From NCBI GenBank assembly GCA_001770955.1, contig MESL01000021.1, positions 35,534 to 99,533 of the forward strand: 64,000 nt of DNA, in the 5' to 3' direction. The position numbers and the translations under genes are program-made. Below are positions 62,837 to 64,000 of this stretch, one piece after another. The stretch is from Burkholderiales bacterium RIFCSPLOWO2_12_FULL_65_40 (GTDB taxonomy: Bacteria; Pseudomonadota; Gammaproteobacteria; Burkholderiales; Burkholderiaceae_C). The number at the start of each line of letters is the position of its first letter. The stretch's first letter is position 1. The notes under the pieces were generated by a model. That model searched no databases and was not told the origin of the DNA. It was given only the letters and a program-made list of their open reading frames with translations.

Positions 62837-64000
62837 ATGCGCTGGACCTCATTGCACAAGATCGCCGTCAGCCTGCCGCTGGCCGTGCTGGCGGCACTCT
62901 CGCTGGTTGCCATCAACGAAGCGGGCTTTTACCGCTCGCATGCTGCGCTGGAGCATCTGGCGCACAGCCAGTCCACGCACGCCTCGGTCAACCGGCTCCT
63001 GCAAAGCATGCTCGACGCGGAAACGGGCCACCGCGGCTACCTGCTCACGGGCGACGACCGTTACCTGGAGCCCTACGAGGGCGCCGTGACCACCGTTCAT
63101 AGCAATCTGGAGCAGCTGCGCATGCTGATGACCGACTCGGCCGAGGATCTGGCCGATTTTTCGCGGCTGTCCGGACAGATCTCGCGCAAGCTCTCCGAGA
63201 TGGAGCTGAGCCTGCACTTGCGCCGCAAGGGCCAGGAGGACGCCTGGAAGTTCGTCATGTCCACCGATGTGGGCAAAGAAAACATGGATGCCATCCGCCA
63301 GCATTCCCGCGCGCTCATCGAGCGCAGCAACCAGCGGGTCGGCGTCAGCCAGGCGGATATCCGGCAGTCGCTGGTGCTGTCGCGCATGGGCATTGCGCTG
63401 GTCACCGCCATCGGCCTGCTGGCCTTCTACATGTACCTGCGCCAGACCCGTGCGCTGCAGCGCGCCACCGAGCGTGAGCAGGAGGTGCTGGAGCTTGAAC
63501 GCGCCCGGCTGGAAGACCTGGTGCGCGAGCGCACGGCCTCGCTGACGGCACTGGCCAATCACCTGCAGCAGGTGCGCGAGGACGAGCGCGGCCACCTGGC
63601 ACGCGAACTGCACGACGAGCTGGGGGCCCTGCTGACCGCCGCCAAGCTGGATGTGGCACGCCTGAAATCGCGCATCACCTCGGAAGCGCCCGAAGTGGCC
63701 GAGCGCCTCAAGCACCTCACCGAGGCGCTCAACGGCGTGATCGCACTCAAACGGCGCATCATCGAAGACCTGCGGCCTTCCTCGCTATCGAACCTCGGGC
63801 TCACGGCGGCCATCGACATCCTGGCGCATGAATTCTCCGATCGTGCCGACATCGACGTGCAGACCAACCTGGAAACCGTGGAGCTCCCCGAGGCCACGCA
63901 GCTCACGGTGTACCGCATGGTGCAGGAGTCCCTCACGAACATCGGCAAATACGCCCAGGCGCGCAAGGTGCTGGTCACCGTCCATCAGTACCCGACCCAT
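62837..64000 (+). CDS. CHASE3 histidine kinase (HisKA_3 type), 3' end outside window
   Basis: The open frame runs from the ATG at 62837 to the window edge (388 codons shown). It has an N-terminal helix at ~10-28, a CHASE3-type extracytoplasmic sensor at ~35-180 (ETGHRGYLLTGDDRYLEPYEG) and a second helix at ~193-208. A coiled linker precedes the dimerisation/phospho-acceptor motif ERGHLARELHDELGALLTAAK of NarX-type kinases. The start of the ATPase region (QESLTNIGKYAQA) is visible. It is divergent from the NarL-type regulator, its probable partner. Confidence 0.9.
   Translation, partial: MRWTSLHKIAVSLPLAVLAALSLVAINEAGFYRSHAALEHLAHSQSTHASVNRLLQSMLDAETGHRGYLLTGDDRYLEPYEGAVTTVHSNLEQLRMLMTDSAEDLADFSRLSGQISRKLSEMELSLHLRRKGQEDAWKFVMSTDVGKENMDAIRQHSRALIERSNQRVGVSQADIRQSLVLSRMGIALVTAIGLLAFYMYLRQTRALQRATEREQEVLELERARLEDLVRERTASLTALANHLQQVREDERGHLARELHDELGALLTAAKLDVARLKSRITSEAPEVAERLKHLTEALNGVIALKRRIIEDLRPSSLSNLGLTAAIDILAHEFSDRADIDVQTNLETVELPEATQLTVYRMVQESLTNIGKYAQARKVLVTVHQYPTH

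Overview
The window is GC-rich, densely packed DNA of a betaproteobacterium, most likely a Comamonadaceae member of the Acidovorax type. This is inferred from the gene order accB-accC-prmA-DUF3426-PfkB, the Lys/Ala-rich histone H1-like protein, the style of the type II secretion cluster, and two intergenic repeat families scattered through the sequence. Nearly everything is chromosomal housekeeping. I see no rRNA, tRNA, CRISPR array, prophage or insertion sequence, and no gene-free stretch exceeds 300 bases.

Layout. 1-7.1 kb: tail of an H1-like gene, then a minus-strand run accB, accC, prmA, a zinc-finger/DUF3426 protein and a PfkB kinase, with a TlpA thioredoxin and an unknown protein upstream. 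7.2-12.7 kb: mpl, a DAHP synthase preceded by an aromatic-codon leader peptide and terminator (an attenuator), and tldD. 12.7-24.3 kb: rodA, a kinase-HDOD-GAF fusion, a YqiA-type esterase, an RNase II-type enzyme, a TonB-like protein, aroE, mtgA, a low-molecular-weight phosphatase, and a PlsC/CdsA-like phospholipid pair. 24.3-27.7 kb: ruvC, then a three-gene cassette: a small membrane protein, a radical SAM/SPASM enzyme, and a small protein ending in 18 consecutive asparagines. 27.7-37.5 kb: a type II secretion cluster (gspC divergent; gspG,H,I,J,K,L,M,N,D,E) with no gspF. 37.6-42.4 kb: BamE-like lipoprotein, DUF3460, scpA, nadB, panD, a tautomerase, a DTW-domain tRNA enzyme. 42.4-48.5 kb: a large PAS/GGDEF protein, a ribbon-helix-helix regulator, and a cytosolic kinase with a TPR response regulator. 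48.5-57 kb: a MITE-like palindrome, fused pabB-pabC, nadA, nadC, panB, panC, rluE, gpsA. 57-64 kb: secB, grxC, a rhodanese, gpmA, ctpA, moeB, and two-component genes, the last one cut by the window edge.

How the genes fit together. NAD synthesis (nadB, nadA, nadC) and pantothenate synthesis (panB, panC, panD) are complete but split over two places. The shikimate route appears through the DAHP synthase and aroE, with fused pabB-pabC draining chorismate to folate. Envelope work is covered by mpl, rodA, mtgA, the phospholipid pair, the BamE-like lipoprotein and type II secretion.

The most interesting items are the poly-asparagine radical SAM cassette; the aromatic leader attenuator of the DAHP synthase; and a ~55-bp intergenic repeat (10 copies) that has been absorbed into coding sequence in aroE and gspD and provides the start region of pabB-pabC and gpsA.
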